Part shown: positions 23,448 to 33,385 of the stretch, piece after piece
Position numbering within the stretch: the first letter of the stretch is position 1
Layout of the letters: every line of letters begins with the position of its first letter
Assembly (NCBI GenBank): GCA_036346405.1
Contig: CM070561.1
Location: 31,538,838-31,602,837, forward strand
DNA length: 64,000 nt
Direction of reading: 5' to 3'
Source: Phyllostachys edulis
Taxonomy: Eukaryota; Streptophyta; Magnoliopsida; Poales; Poaceae
Program-made: the position numbers and the translations under genes
The notes under the pieces: model-generated
The model's input: the letters and a program-made list of their open reading frames with translations, nothing else
What the model was told of the DNA's origin: nothing
Database searches by the model: none

Positions 23448-25320
23448 ACACATAACAAAATATACGGAATTCAACTTGCAAAAATAATTTAATTTGCAAA
23501 AACAAGTCAGTCAACTTCCAACAAATAATTACAATTTTCATACGCCAAATCCTTTCGTCATTTCATACATTGAAAATGTGTCATTAATTATTATTATTAT
23601 TATTGAACGCTTGAGCCAAGAGCACTTGAGGGAATGACAAGAGCACTAGCTTCAATATTTTTGATGATATCCGCCACCACTAGTGTGATCTTGGCCTAAG
23701 CTGCCATACCTACTTCTTTTATTTTGAACTTAGACGTAGGAACAAGCTTCTGGAGATCAACGGAGTCTCTGTAAATAAGATCAATCTTTAATAACACTCG
23801 GTTTAAAACTTGACTCATTGCTCTTGTTAAAGATTGATATATAGTAGTCTTCATAACAGGTATGTGTTTTTGAATCTATATAATATGAGTATAAATATCA
23901 TTCCTAAGGTCGTCCAAGGTCATTTTGGTTGCGAGAGGAGTTACCAGAGCCTTCAAATGCTCTGCGATTTCTCGTAGAGAAGCTGAGATTCGAGAAAAAC
24001 TATTTCCCATAACTGTGGTAATTTCCTTGCCAGCCTTCATCAAGGTATGCACCTTCTTTTCAAGTTCTTGCATGGCAGTGTGACTCCGTGTTTCCACTAC
24101 CTTCAAGTCTTGAATCTGAAGATCTTTGTTAGAAGAGGTCTTTTGAAGATCCTCTTTTGCCTTTTCTAGTTCTAAGAAAGAACGAAAAAAGATAATAGAA
24201 TTCACACATTGCAAATAATAACAAGGTCAAATGCCCTGTAAGAAACAAAGAGAGGTTCTTTATGTTTCTTCTCCTTAATGAGCACATTGTTCTGTTCAAA
24301 GAGGTTGTGGCCTTCTTCAGATTGCCTGCCTAAGATCTCTTATAACTTTTCATTCTTCTAAGTCAAGAGGCGGATCTCTTCGGTTTTCTCTGCTATGGCA
24401 ACCGCACTCCTCTCAGATCTTTTCTCCGCCTCAGACAATTTTAATATGAGAGCGTGAAGTATAGACTCAGCATTTTCTTGTTTGGCTTTTGCCAGTAAAC
24501 ACTCCCTATAATTTAAGCAAAGGCATAAGTTCATTATTCAGTTAGAATCTTACGATTGATTAATAACTTTATATACTTACTTCTCTGTCTCCTCTGCGAA
24601 AGCTTTGATCTCCCCAATCAAGTCAACATTGACTTTCCAGCACCTTTTGACAGATGTCATGAGGTCTTGGAGGTCCTTCTTTTCGGTTCTGGAAGGAGAA
24701 CTTTCAAGAGGAACTTCATTCTCGGATTGATCCAATTGAACCAAACGAAAAACTCCTCGGGTTGGATCAGGCCCGATATCTTGTGACTCCTAAGACATTC
24801 TAAGAGTCAGGTCTATACTGGTATATTCAAAGTAAAATTATTAAGATAAAAAGTTTACCAAGATATGATCATCTTCATCTTGAGTTTCAATGGTCTTATG
24901 GACTACCTCTTCCGTCTGATCCTCTAGGGAGGTCCTTTCAGTTTGGACCTCCATGTCCTGTGGCATCCCCTTGGATGTCCCAGTAGTCATCGTCAGAACA
25001 TCTTGGACCACTTCCTCAGTGGTCCTAGGAGGTATTTCCATTTGCAGAATCTCTTCTGCCGAAGATTCCTTTGTTGCCGGTACAATTGGTGGCGAAGTTT
25101 GTTCCTGAGCTGTCAGTTGTCCTCTTTTGAGGTCCGACGGCAAAAAAAGGCTAAAAATAAAAGAGAGGATTGGTCATTTTAAGCCAAAATTATAAAGTTA
25201 TTATCGAAGAACTTACTCGATCTCGAAACCACTTTCGCTAAAGATTAACATAAAATCCTCATTCACAATGAAAGAAGGTTCTCTCGTTTGCTCTAATGAG
25301 GAGGGAACCAAGGCCATGGA

Positions 25321-26325
25321 CACTACTACAAAAAGGCTAATACTGGACGCCTCATCACAGACGGTTGACCAAAACCGTCTAAATTAAATACAATCATAGA
25401 CGGTTTTGGTTTAACGACCGCGTATTCTTATCGGGTGCGCTTAAAAACAATGCATGAAGAAGTAATATCACGAGCGATTCATGTTGAAAATCAGATGCAG
25501 TATCACGCATTCGGCTCGAACAAGAACCGTGTGATATACTATCACGAGTATCACGTTGAACCGAGGATTTTCAACAACACGAACCGCTCTGTGAATTCTC
25601 GTGCTCATCATAGGCGGTTCATGTTGAAAACCGTCAGGAAGTATCACGCATTTGCTTCAACAAGAACCGCTCGTGATATATATCTTATCACAGACAATTT
25701 GTATTAAAAACCATCTGTAACTTGAAATTTTCCTTACTTTCTAATTTTACCATTGCTTGAATTTTACTTACTCTGCAATTTCACTATGGCTTAAAATCAA
25801 CACTCCGATTTTACCATGGACTGAAATCACTAACACTCCGATTTTACCATGGCTTGGAATCACTAACACTCTAATTTTACCATGGCTTGAAATCACTAAC
25901 ACTCTACCATGGCTTGGAATCACTAACACTCTAATTTTACCATGGCATTTCAAGCCATGGTAAGCCATGGTAAAAATTTTACCATGGCATTTCAAGCCAT
26001 GGTAAGCCATGGTAAAATCGGAGTGTTAGGCATTTCAAGCCATGGTAAAATCGGAGTGTTAGTGATTTCAAGCCATGGTAAAATCGGAGTGTTAGTGATT
26101 CCAAGCCATGGTAAAATCGGAGTGTTCTGAACAAGAACCGTCTGTGATAAGTAATTATCACAGACGGTTCTTGTTCAGAACCGTTTGTGATAGCTTTTTC
26201 ACAGACGGTTCAAAAATCTGTCTGTGATGACCCATGTCATCACTGACCCATAAACTCAGACGGCTCACGAAACCATCTGTGATGACGTTTTTGAACCGTC
26301 TATGAAGATCTTTTCTGTAGTAGTG
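25321..26325 (+). mobile_element. 1005-bp non-autonomous CACTA element
   Basis: Left end CACTACTACAAAAAGG, right end the inverse of CACTACTACAGAAAAG, flanked by a perfect 3-bp target duplication GGA (25318-25320 and 26326-26328). Both sides carry ACAGACGGTT subterminal repeats. The middle (25797-26126) is a large inverted repeat of a 33-bp unit. It has no transposase; it likely depends on an autonomous CACTA such as the family at 3847-12418. It inserted into the antisense gene of the gypsy element. Confidence 0.92.
25797..26126. repeat. hairpin-forming inverted array of a 33-bp CCATGG unit
   Basis: The left arm has repeats of a unit with CCGATTTTACCATGGCTTG and AATCACTAACACT. The right arm has the exact inverse, CAAGCCATGGTAAAATCGG with AGTGTTAGTGATT. 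The unit is 33 bp and CCATGG occurs in every copy. The centre (25940-26015) is a run of CCATGG palindromes separated by ATTTCAAG, TAAG and TAAAAATTTTA. A transcript would fold into a stem of roughly 150 bp. Confidence 0.9.
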
Positions 26326-27890
26326 GGAGGTCCTTAACCTTGAAACCCTTTGAAGAGGAACCTCCTCTTCAGATTCTTCTGATGATCCTTCACCCTGGAC
26401 CACCCCAACCAAGAAAGTTGGTATAGAAGACATTGGTCGGGGTTAGAGACATATCGAGAAACTGAAGTCTTAACTTTTGTTCTCAATACCTCATGGGTAG
26501 AAGGTCTCGAAGGAGTTGGAATTGAAGCAAGAGGTCTTGGAGGAACTGAAACTGAAGCCAGTGTGGGTTTCGTTTTCTTTGGCGCGATAGGAGGTCTAGA
26601 AGTAATCCTTGTACTCTTTGCCAAAGGAGGGAAAGAACTTGCACCGACATCTGAGTTGTGATGTTTTTTAAGTGTCGTCTGTCCAGAAATATACAAATTA
26701 GACATGAGCAAATTTACTTCTTATGTCTAGTTATTTCTATGAATGCTTACCACTCTGCGATCTTTCCTAAGTGATAAGGAAGCCCCAATCAAGCTTGGGG
26801 TTGCCCTTCTATATCAATCGGTTCCTTTTCTGGAACCCGATCCTTTAACAGGACTGAGGCCCTAGCAAGGATCTCATCATTTGAAAGAGCTGCAGTATAA
26901 TGAAAAATTACTTTACTTTAATTATGAAATTCAGTTTGAGTAAAAAAGATAAATAGATTGTTACCATTTTCAGGAAAATCATAATTGCAGGATAGTATTT
27001 CCCTCTTTTGGAGGGGAAAGATCTTGTTCTTGAGGAAGTCATGGACAATCTTTCATCCAATTAGACCTCTCTCTACCAGGTTGTTGATCACCGGGACTAC
27101 TCTCTTCTCATTATCTGAGAGCTTGATCTCCTTGTCAACTACTCAGCTTTTTGAGGACCACTTCGGTGGTGCATTACGACTATAAGCAATCATACTCTCT
27201 TTCGAATCTTTGGAATAAAATCATTCCTTGCTCCATGTTTGGCTGGCATCTTTGGTAGCCAAGAAGGAAAACACCCTCTTGTTGGCATCTTAAAATTTAA
27301 AATAAAAGAGCCCAACGCACCAGCATATTTCTTATTGTGAATGATTTGGTAATAAAATCTAAATAGACACAGACTAGGGTTATCTCTAAAAACGCCTCGA
27401 ACATGTGGGCAAAGACGCTAAGTACCAGAATTGAATTCGGTATGAGATGGACCAATTCTATTCCATAATGATTATGAACTACAATAAAAAAAATCACTCT
27501 CAGGCAAACGGAGGTCTGTCCGGAGATAGGGCATGAAGAGTATCGTAAAACCAGCCAGAGGGCATGGCTCAATCTCCCTCCCCGACGTACGCCACTCGAT
27601 AAGAGCCTTCTCTGGCAGATGCCCATCTTGCCCTAGTCTTTTGAGCTCTTCCGCGGACAGCATCGATGATTTCCATCCCGCCATTGTCCCGGTTCAATGG
27701 TGGGTTGAAGGATTCTTTTCTTCAAAGGGTTGAGGAAGACGGAGAGCTCTCGGCGAATGAGAAAAGTAAAAACGGCTACGGTAAATCGTGCCTAAGAAAC
27801 ACAGAGAAAAGAGGATGAAGGCGGCTTTGGCCGGGATGGTGCGCGGGTTGGAAACGGGCTGAAAGCGATGATGGGCTAGGCCGAGGCTAC

Positions 27891-28536
27891 TGTTACCACC
27901 CAAGAAGGAGAATCAAAATTTAATTCTTTTCATAATTAATTTTATTTGGGAAACGAGTTTCAATTTTGAAAAGTAGGAAACCAACTCCAAAAGTTATGAA
28001 TGTTTTTGGAGAGGTCCCTCATACCAACTAGTATTTAGGAAAATTATTACAGGATTTTACCAGCTTTTAATTTTTCTCCAAAACTCATCTGTTGTTGTTT
28101 TTAGCTAAAGCTTTCCTGCCCTAAAGCATATCTTGGCCTGGTAGGTAGTACCCATGCTGGTTTAGGATAGGGCCAGGCCCCCGCTCGAAAAATGACACCC
28201 GATAACCAATGACACTATTGGGTTGGGCATTTTCCTAGTTAGCTAGCCTAAAAGGAACTGGGCCCTATGTTGACCTGGCCCGGAAAATACCTAAGCCGGT
28301 TCTATTCTTTGGATATGGGCCGGCAATAGCTTGGGCCCAAATCATTCACATCTCATAATCTTCCTTCCCATTTTCATTTAGACTCTGAACAGTTCAGACC
28401 TTAACTTAAGATCTGCTTAACTAAGCCCAAATATCGTATCATTGCTAATCAATCAAGCACATAGATAACACTTCTTTGCATAGATATTGCGCGCATCGAC
28501 ACAAGAGCTTAATTAGCTATGCTAATGATCCCATGA
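27891..28536. other. boundary region and probable 3' UTR of the HD-Zip gene
   Basis: 27891-28130 is AT-rich with no coding signal and no match to the 5' LTR of the neighbouring element. 28140-28340 is rich in GGCC-type words. The last 150-200 bases before 28537 should be the 3' untranslated region of the HD-Zip gene on the minus strand; no canonical AATAAA site is obvious. Confidence 0.4.
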
Positions 28537-31340
28537 TCAGTTCCAGAACCATGCCCAGTTGCTCAGCTGCGCCTGCTCTTCGGTACTCTCGTCTTGCTCC
28601 ACGGCGGAGACGTCGAGCATGGCTTCCGGGAGGAAGAAGGTGCAGCCCTCGCCGCCGCAGTCATCGTCCGACGACGAGGGCGGCGAGCGCGCGCCGGCGA
28701 AGTAGGACTCCGGGCTGTCGTTGGCTGCCCCGGCGAAGCGCGGATGCACCGGCACCCCGCCCCCGTTAGTGGTCTCGGTGCAGATGTGGCCTTCTTTGAG
28801 CTGAACAACAGAGGCCGTTGCTGCTGCAGTACGTGTGGCTGACGCGGAGGCGGTTTGCTCCTCCGGTTCTGACGCCGGCGACGACTCCTTGGCTTGCAGT
28901 TTCTCGGTCAGTGAGATCACCTGCACGATATACACATGTGCGTGCATCGATCATGAGCTTGATCTTTGATATGCACACTGGATAATAAGTTTTGTTTGGA
29001 TTCAGGAAGTTAATTAGGGAGAACTGTATACATGGCAATGATTTAAAGGGTTTGCTATCGAGTGCTGAAAATTAGTCCATGCCCTTGGAAATTGGTTTAA
29101 AGGGTGATTTATGGTAAATTTCGCATTCCTTGCTTTGCGACGCGAAAAGTGAAATCGACTTAATTTTGTAGGAGTGTATATGTGATCAAACAAAAAAGGA
29201 TCGCTCTCTCATCCCACTCAGACATTTAAAATTACACGAATAGCGATTATATTGCCAGTGACATGTAAAATGCAGTGTCCGGACCTGGCCTAACACCGTG
29301 ACCCTACTATTAAATATTTTGGGTTCGCTTTTGTGATCGATTGTTTAGCTGTTATTATGATTTAGAGGTGGTAGTAGATTAGTGGGTCGTACACCGATAA
29401 GATTATTATCCTCTTCTAGTATACTATCGTGTGACCCTACTAATAAATCCGCATCCTATTTATGGACAGTAGTTCTTTCATAGTATTAATAATTATGTAC
29501 TTAACATGAATATGATTAAAGTAAAAGTCCCTTTTCTGTATAGAATTGTCTTTCTATACACCACTCGATTATTTCCTTTGTAAATCAGTCAAATTTTGAA
29601 CCGTTCAATCTTAACCCATCATGTCTTCTCTTCCACCAATCCCTAGCCACCTCTACACGGTGTGCACATCTCCTCCGCCTCCGGCCTCACCAGTTGCCAA
29701 GCCCTTTGCTGCTCTCTGACGCCACACACCATGCAGCTCCTCCTGTGCTAGCCCCTATTCTCCTCTTGCGTCGCCGCTGCCTCTGGTGCCATATTCGACA
29801 TCTATGGAGGGAGAAGGGGTCCTTCGGCGTCGCCGGCGACAGAATTGGAGGCAGAGACATCGTTGAGGCACGAATCTAGAAGCAAATCGAATAGCGAGAA
29901 AATTCCACACAAAGCCGAAAATTTTGTAGCAGCATATTTTATAGCTATTCCATTTTCATATTCTAGTGCTAGCTATCGACTCCCCTTTAACTTTGCACCA
30001 CGAAATTCGTCGGAGGAAGCAGCGGTGGCGGTCACTACGTCAACTTAATAAAACTTCCATTCATAACCGCCGTTGAGCTGGACCGGAATAACTAAAATAC
30101 CTTTCAAGTGGGCAACCGCTAGTGACTGGCCAATTAAATGACTGTAAAGTGGAGAATCATGTCATCATCACAGTGTTAATTCTCTGTCACATTCTTGTGA
30201 ATTTTTCTCCTCATATATCCAATATTCCTTAATTAGATATCACCTCATATGATTTGAGTCCCGAGCTTACCCTTTTCCGGTCAAAATTAACTTATTAACC
30301 AAAGTGAATTCATACATGCTTGAAATACAATGGGAGGCACACAAAGTTGTGAAACCACCCACATAATTCAAGTTTCACTTCTACTTTAAATTTGAAGTGT
30401 GGGAGGAATAAATCTTATCCCGCCGCATCTAAAACAATATGCAACCATGCAGTTCAAAGGTATACCGACGTAAAGGAAGACGAAAGTTCAATTCTGGTTC
30501 ATGTGTGCCCTTGGGTAGAGGTTCTATGATGCTACAAGAATGCATGTCTTTCACAAAAAAAATCTAATTAAACAATTGATACCCTGTTTGAAACTTAGGA
30601 ATTTCACGGAAATTACGAAATAATCGTTTTATTTCCTACATACAAAATTCATGTGAAATAGACCGTGAAGTTAATTAAGCGGCCGGCCACGGATGCAGGG
30701 AGTTAATTACTAATTAAGAAGGTGAGTAGATGATGACCGGACTGATCGATCACCTGTGATCGGAGGCGGTCGTTGTCGGCGAGGAGGGCGTCGCGGCCGG
30801 CGAGGAGCTCGTCGTGGGCAGCCCTGAGGCGGTCGAAGTCCTGCTCGAGCTGCTTGGCCTTCCCCCGCGCGCGGCGGTTCTGGAACCACACGGCCACCTG
30901 CCGCGGCGCCATCCCTAGCCGCCGCGCCAGCTCGCTCTTCCGCTCCGGCTCCAGCTTCCGCTTCTCCTCCTCGAAGCTCCGCTCCAGCGCCCGCACCTGC
31001 TCCGCCGTAAGACGGCGCTTCCTCTCTGGGGCCTGCTCGTCGAGGCTGCGGTACAGCTCGTCGTCCAGCTGGAGTTCCTCCTGCAGAGTCGTAAGGAACG
31101 GCCGCTTGCGCCGCCCGTCCTCCACGCCGGCCACCACCGGCGAGCCTGCAGATACTCATGTGCGTAAGCAAAGCATGCATCCCAATAACACGAATGCTTC
31201 AGATATCCGGCCATCATGTACGGCCTCTCACCTCCAAGGAAGCTTCCAGTGCCGCCGAAGAGCAGCATCTGCCCTCCGCCGCCAGCGCTGGAAGTGCAGC
31301 ACGGCACGGAGGAGTTGAACATGAGGCGGCCGGAGTCCAT
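28537..31340 (-). CDS. class I HD-Zip transcription factor (HOX25-like), 3 exons
   Basis: Nuclear DNA-binding protein of 294 residues. Exons on the minus strand are 31340-31232, 31145-30754 and 28920-28537; introns of 86 and 1833 bp both have GT-AG ends and phases join without loss. The start is MDSGRLMFNSSVPCC, a conserved grass HD-Zip I opening; no in-frame ATG precedes it. Homeodomain is at about residues 77-134 with helix 3 PRQVAVWFQNRRAR intact. Next come six heptad leucines (L136, 143, 150, 157, 164, 171), then VISLTEKLQAKE, an acidic/Ser-rich tail with SPESYF, and the aromatic end NWAWFWN, likely the activation motif. Class I proteins bind CAATNATTG sites as dimers. Oddities: one extra residue between helices 1 and 2 (EEEKRKLEPE), and RARGKAK instead of the usual RARWKTK. 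I recall similarity to rice HOX25-type proteins but cannot assign a symbol. Confidence 0.93.
28921..30753 (-). other. intron 2 of the HD-Zip gene (1.8 kb)
   Basis: Bounded by CAG-GTGAT at 30753 and a CGTGCAG acceptor at 28921. It is large for this family. 29590-30060 is C-rich and could be an inserted non-autonomous element, but I cannot find its ends. The rest is AT-rich without genes. Confidence 0.6.
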
Positions 31341-31375
31341 GCGCTCCTCCTCTCCTCCTTCCCAAATCCCAGCTA

Positions 31376-31447
31376 CTACAAGAACCAAAGAAAACCGTAT
31401 CTTGCAACACTTCTTATGTACGTGTACGCCCACGTATACGTATGCAT
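31376..31447 (-). CDS. uORF2 in the HD-Zip leader (23 codons)
   Basis: An ATG at 31447 opens 23 codons (MHTYTWAYTYIRSVARYGFL and three more) and stops at TAG 31378-31376, 35 bases before the main ATG. Its short distance to the main start would favour reduced re-initiation. Coding conservation is unknown. Confidence 0.5.
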   Translation of the reverse strand: MHTYTWAYTYIRSVARYGFLWFL

Positions 31448-31515
31448 GTACGTACGCTCCTGCACCTCGTCTTGAAACACGGAGATGGACGGCCGGCCGG
31501 CCTGCCGGAGCTTAA

Positions 31516-31611
31516 TTAGAAGGAGGCGGCGGCCGGGAACTTATGGCGGAAGAAGCTGGTGCTCCACAGCATGCGCGTCGACGTCTTCATGGGGTGCAGC
31601 GAGAACCCCAT
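31516..31611 (-). CDS. uORF1 in the HD-Zip leader (31 codons)
   Basis: This is the first ATG downstream of the presumed TATA box. It encodes MGFSLHPMKTSTRMLWSTSF followed by FRHKFPAAASF and TAA at 31518-31516. Other ATGs inside are in the same frame. The region is GC-rich and reads like real codons, unlike the AT-rich surroundings. The frame is open upstream too (SASFSGGGGG before the Met). It could repress translation of the HD-Zip ORF 176 bases downstream. Class I gene ATHB1 of Arabidopsis is known to be controlled by a conserved peptide uORF; whether this one is related cannot be judged here. Confidence 0.6.
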   Translation of the reverse strand: MGFSLHPMKTSTRMLWSTSFFRHKFPAAASF

Positions 31612-31830
31612 GCCGCCGCCGCCGCCGGAGAAGGACGCGGACTTTGTCAGGCCAAGTTTTCCGTGTGCACACACGGTGGCCGGAGAAGCTAGCCGGCGGG
31701 GGTAGAGGGACTGGATTGTAAATAACTTTTCTTCCGGGGTCCTGGCTTGGTGCCGGCCGGTGATATGTGAATTGGACAGGGGATCGTTTGAGTAGTGGGG
31801 TTTTTGGGTAAAATTTGGAGCATGGAGGAA

Positions 31831-31842
31831 GGGATTTTATAG
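31831..31842 (-). promoter_or_regulatory. TATA box of the HD-Zip gene
   Basis: The minus strand reads CTATAAAATCCC about 490 bp upstream of the main ATG and 220 bp upstream of uORF1. Transcription would start near 31800, giving a leader of about 460 nt. Confidence 0.6.
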
Positions 31843-32241
31843 GCCCAAGAGAATGTGCGTATTGACTAAAATGCCCTTCTGTTTTATTTTATTTTTTCAG
31901 ATTTTATTTTATTTTTTCAGATTGAAATGCCCTTTTGGTTAGAGTGGTGGTTTGTCTCCAAATTGGGGGATTAGGGTCTCTTTTAGTTTTAGGTGACCGT
32001 TGGTTTCCTGAAGATACCTATGTTAATCCCGGTGCTTCTCGCTGTGACAGATGGTATTGTTCAAATCAAATGGCAGCAGGATACTATTGTAAGCATGTAT
32101 TGGGACCTGTTTGGAACGTGGAAGTTTTGCAGGAATTTTATAAGTAGTACTTTCTCCTTGCTCAATTATTTGACGTCACTCACTCACATGGATACTACAG
32201 GACATCAATTATTAAAAATCGGAGGTAGTAGTATATGATCT
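31843..32241. other. HD-Zip upstream region
   Basis: Contains a tandem duplication of TTTTATTTTATTTTTTCAGA (about 31881-31923). The rest shows no gene I recognise; plus ORF 31935-32147 has no known domain. Confidence 0.45.
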
Positions 32242-32250
32242 TCTGGAATT

Positions 32251-32629
32251 GAACTTTTTTTATTTATTAATTAACCTTTTTTTTGAATTTTATTTTAAAG
32301 TTAACCCTCGACGCACTTTATTTCCAATTCTGACCTCTTTGGTCACGCCACGGGTGATAGCGTGACAAAACAACACCGCCACGGTCGTGATAAGTCCTCA
32401 AATAGCATTTTTGTCACGCCACTTGGTTGTGGCGTGACCAATAACATCACACGCCACTTCCAAAGGGCGTGACAAGAGTTTGACTAGAAGTGGGCTGACG
32501 TGACAATATTGTTTTGTCACGCCATGGGTGGTGGCGTGACCAAAGAGGTTAGAATTGGAAATAAAGTGCGCCGGCCGGGAGTTAACTTTAAAATAAAATT
32601 CAAAAAAAGGTTAATTAATAAAAAAATTC
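32251..32629. mobile_element. 379-bp Mutator-type MITE with long terminal inverted repeats
   Basis: Terminal inverted repeats of roughly 110 bp: the left begins GAACTTTTTTTATTTATTAA, the right is the inverse of GAATTTTTTTATTAATTAAC. Both arms carry TTGAATTTTATTTTAAAGTT and a GGTCACGCCA block. It is flanked by a perfect 9-bp duplication TCTGGAATT (32242-32250, 32630-32638), the size made by Mutator-like transposases. The centre repeats GTCACGCCAC words in both orientations. It sits about 400 bp upstream of the HD-Zip TATA box. Confidence 0.93.
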
Positions 32630-32638
32630 TCTGGAATT

Positions 32639-33377
32639 CCACATGAATGCTATTTTCTTTATGGGATTAGGCTTGTGTGTTCCCAGCTATATATGGTTTA
32701 TGCGATGTCAGTTGCTATGCTAAGATCAACTATTAACTAGATAGCTTGTGCAAGCTGTTAGGAGCATCTCTGTCGATGACACCGTTTCGTTCAGGTAAAA
32801 AGACTAGTGCTACGTACAAAGCGTCCTTCAGAAGCCTCGAAAAGCTAATCTAGAGATGCTTAACAAGTAATCGTCTATGACTCTCAAATATGTAATTTGT
32901 CTTTGTTTTCCTTAACAAGTTAGATTATTAAACACACTTGTGTCAGCTTCATGACGGGGCAACACGTACACACTAAGGATTAAGCTGTGGCAGTTATATG
33001 ATTTGAGGCTGTGAAGAGGATCCTCAGAAATGGCAATTGTGGCATGTAGTTGATGAATTAATTATTCCTATTTCAAGTATTGAACTGATGCTAGTTGTGA
33101 TTCTTTTTATTTAATTCTTGTCTCATTTGTATGCAGTTTCAACTGCAGTAGGCAAACAAAAGAAGAATGTGAGGTCAACTTAGGTTGAGATGAAAGAGAA
33201 GGAGGTTCTTCTTCTTCTTCTTTTGTTTTCTGAAACACAGAGGAGTAGTATTCAGTGGAGCGTTGCTTAATATTTGTTGTTACGATGTTAGTACGATGAG
33301 GAGAAGGTCACGTGAGATGGTGAGAGTAGACAGCCCGGATACATCGTGGTACACGGATTCGTACTACACAGATAGTA
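32639..33377. other. gene-free stretch
   Basis: AT-rich sequence without recognised genes. A (CTT)n run at about 33207-33222. No terminal repeats found. Confidence 0.4.
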
Positions 33378-33385
33378 TGTATGTG

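Larger units (their letters stand above)
23876..27684 (-). pseudogene. antisense gene of Tat element (PF04195, 'putative gypsy type transposon')
   Basis: Starts at ATG 27684: MAGWKSSMLSAEELKRLGQD then GHLPEKALIEWR, the usual N-terminus of this plant family. After a frameshift near 27480 it continues HNHYGIELVHLIPNSILVLS and FAHMFEAFLEI, matching YYRVELVNLAPNSIANISIF in the related gene at 62493. Downstream pieces are a Pro/Ser/Lys-rich region (26711-26334) and an acidic Glu/Thr-rich region (25143-24841). A coiled coil follows: ELEKAKEDLQKTSSN and MQELEKKVHTLMKAGKEITT (24214-23876). Introns probably separate them. The function of the family is unknown. This copy is frameshifted and split by a CACTA derivative. 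Confidence 0.72.
16430..27890 (+). mobile_element. Ty3/gypsy element, Tat lineage, with antisense gene
   Basis: Plus-strand order: putative LTR (16430-17044), PBS (17047), gag (to 19040), protease, RT, RNase H, a second RNase H, integrase (to 23052), a polypurine-like tract (23436-23447), then an antisense PF04195-type gene (27684-23876). Two RNase H domains and an antisense ORF between pol and the 3' LTR are features reported for Tat elements such as RIRE2 and Grande. No 3' LTR like the 5' one is visible after 27700, so the right end is probably deleted; 27890 is an estimate. A CACTA derivative (25321-26325) sits inside the antisense gene. Confidence 0.82.

Noticed and set aside
30710..31180. 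Alternative ORFs of 156-181 codons overlapping HD-Zip exon 2 on both strands
   Set aside because: GC-rich shadows of the real exon; the HD-Zip frame alone has domain content and matching splice sites.
30915..31433. N-terminal extension of the HD-Zip protein from 31433
   Set aside because: The codon there is GTG in DNA, not ATG, and the same frame reads through intron 1; the family begins at MDSGRL, coded at 31340.
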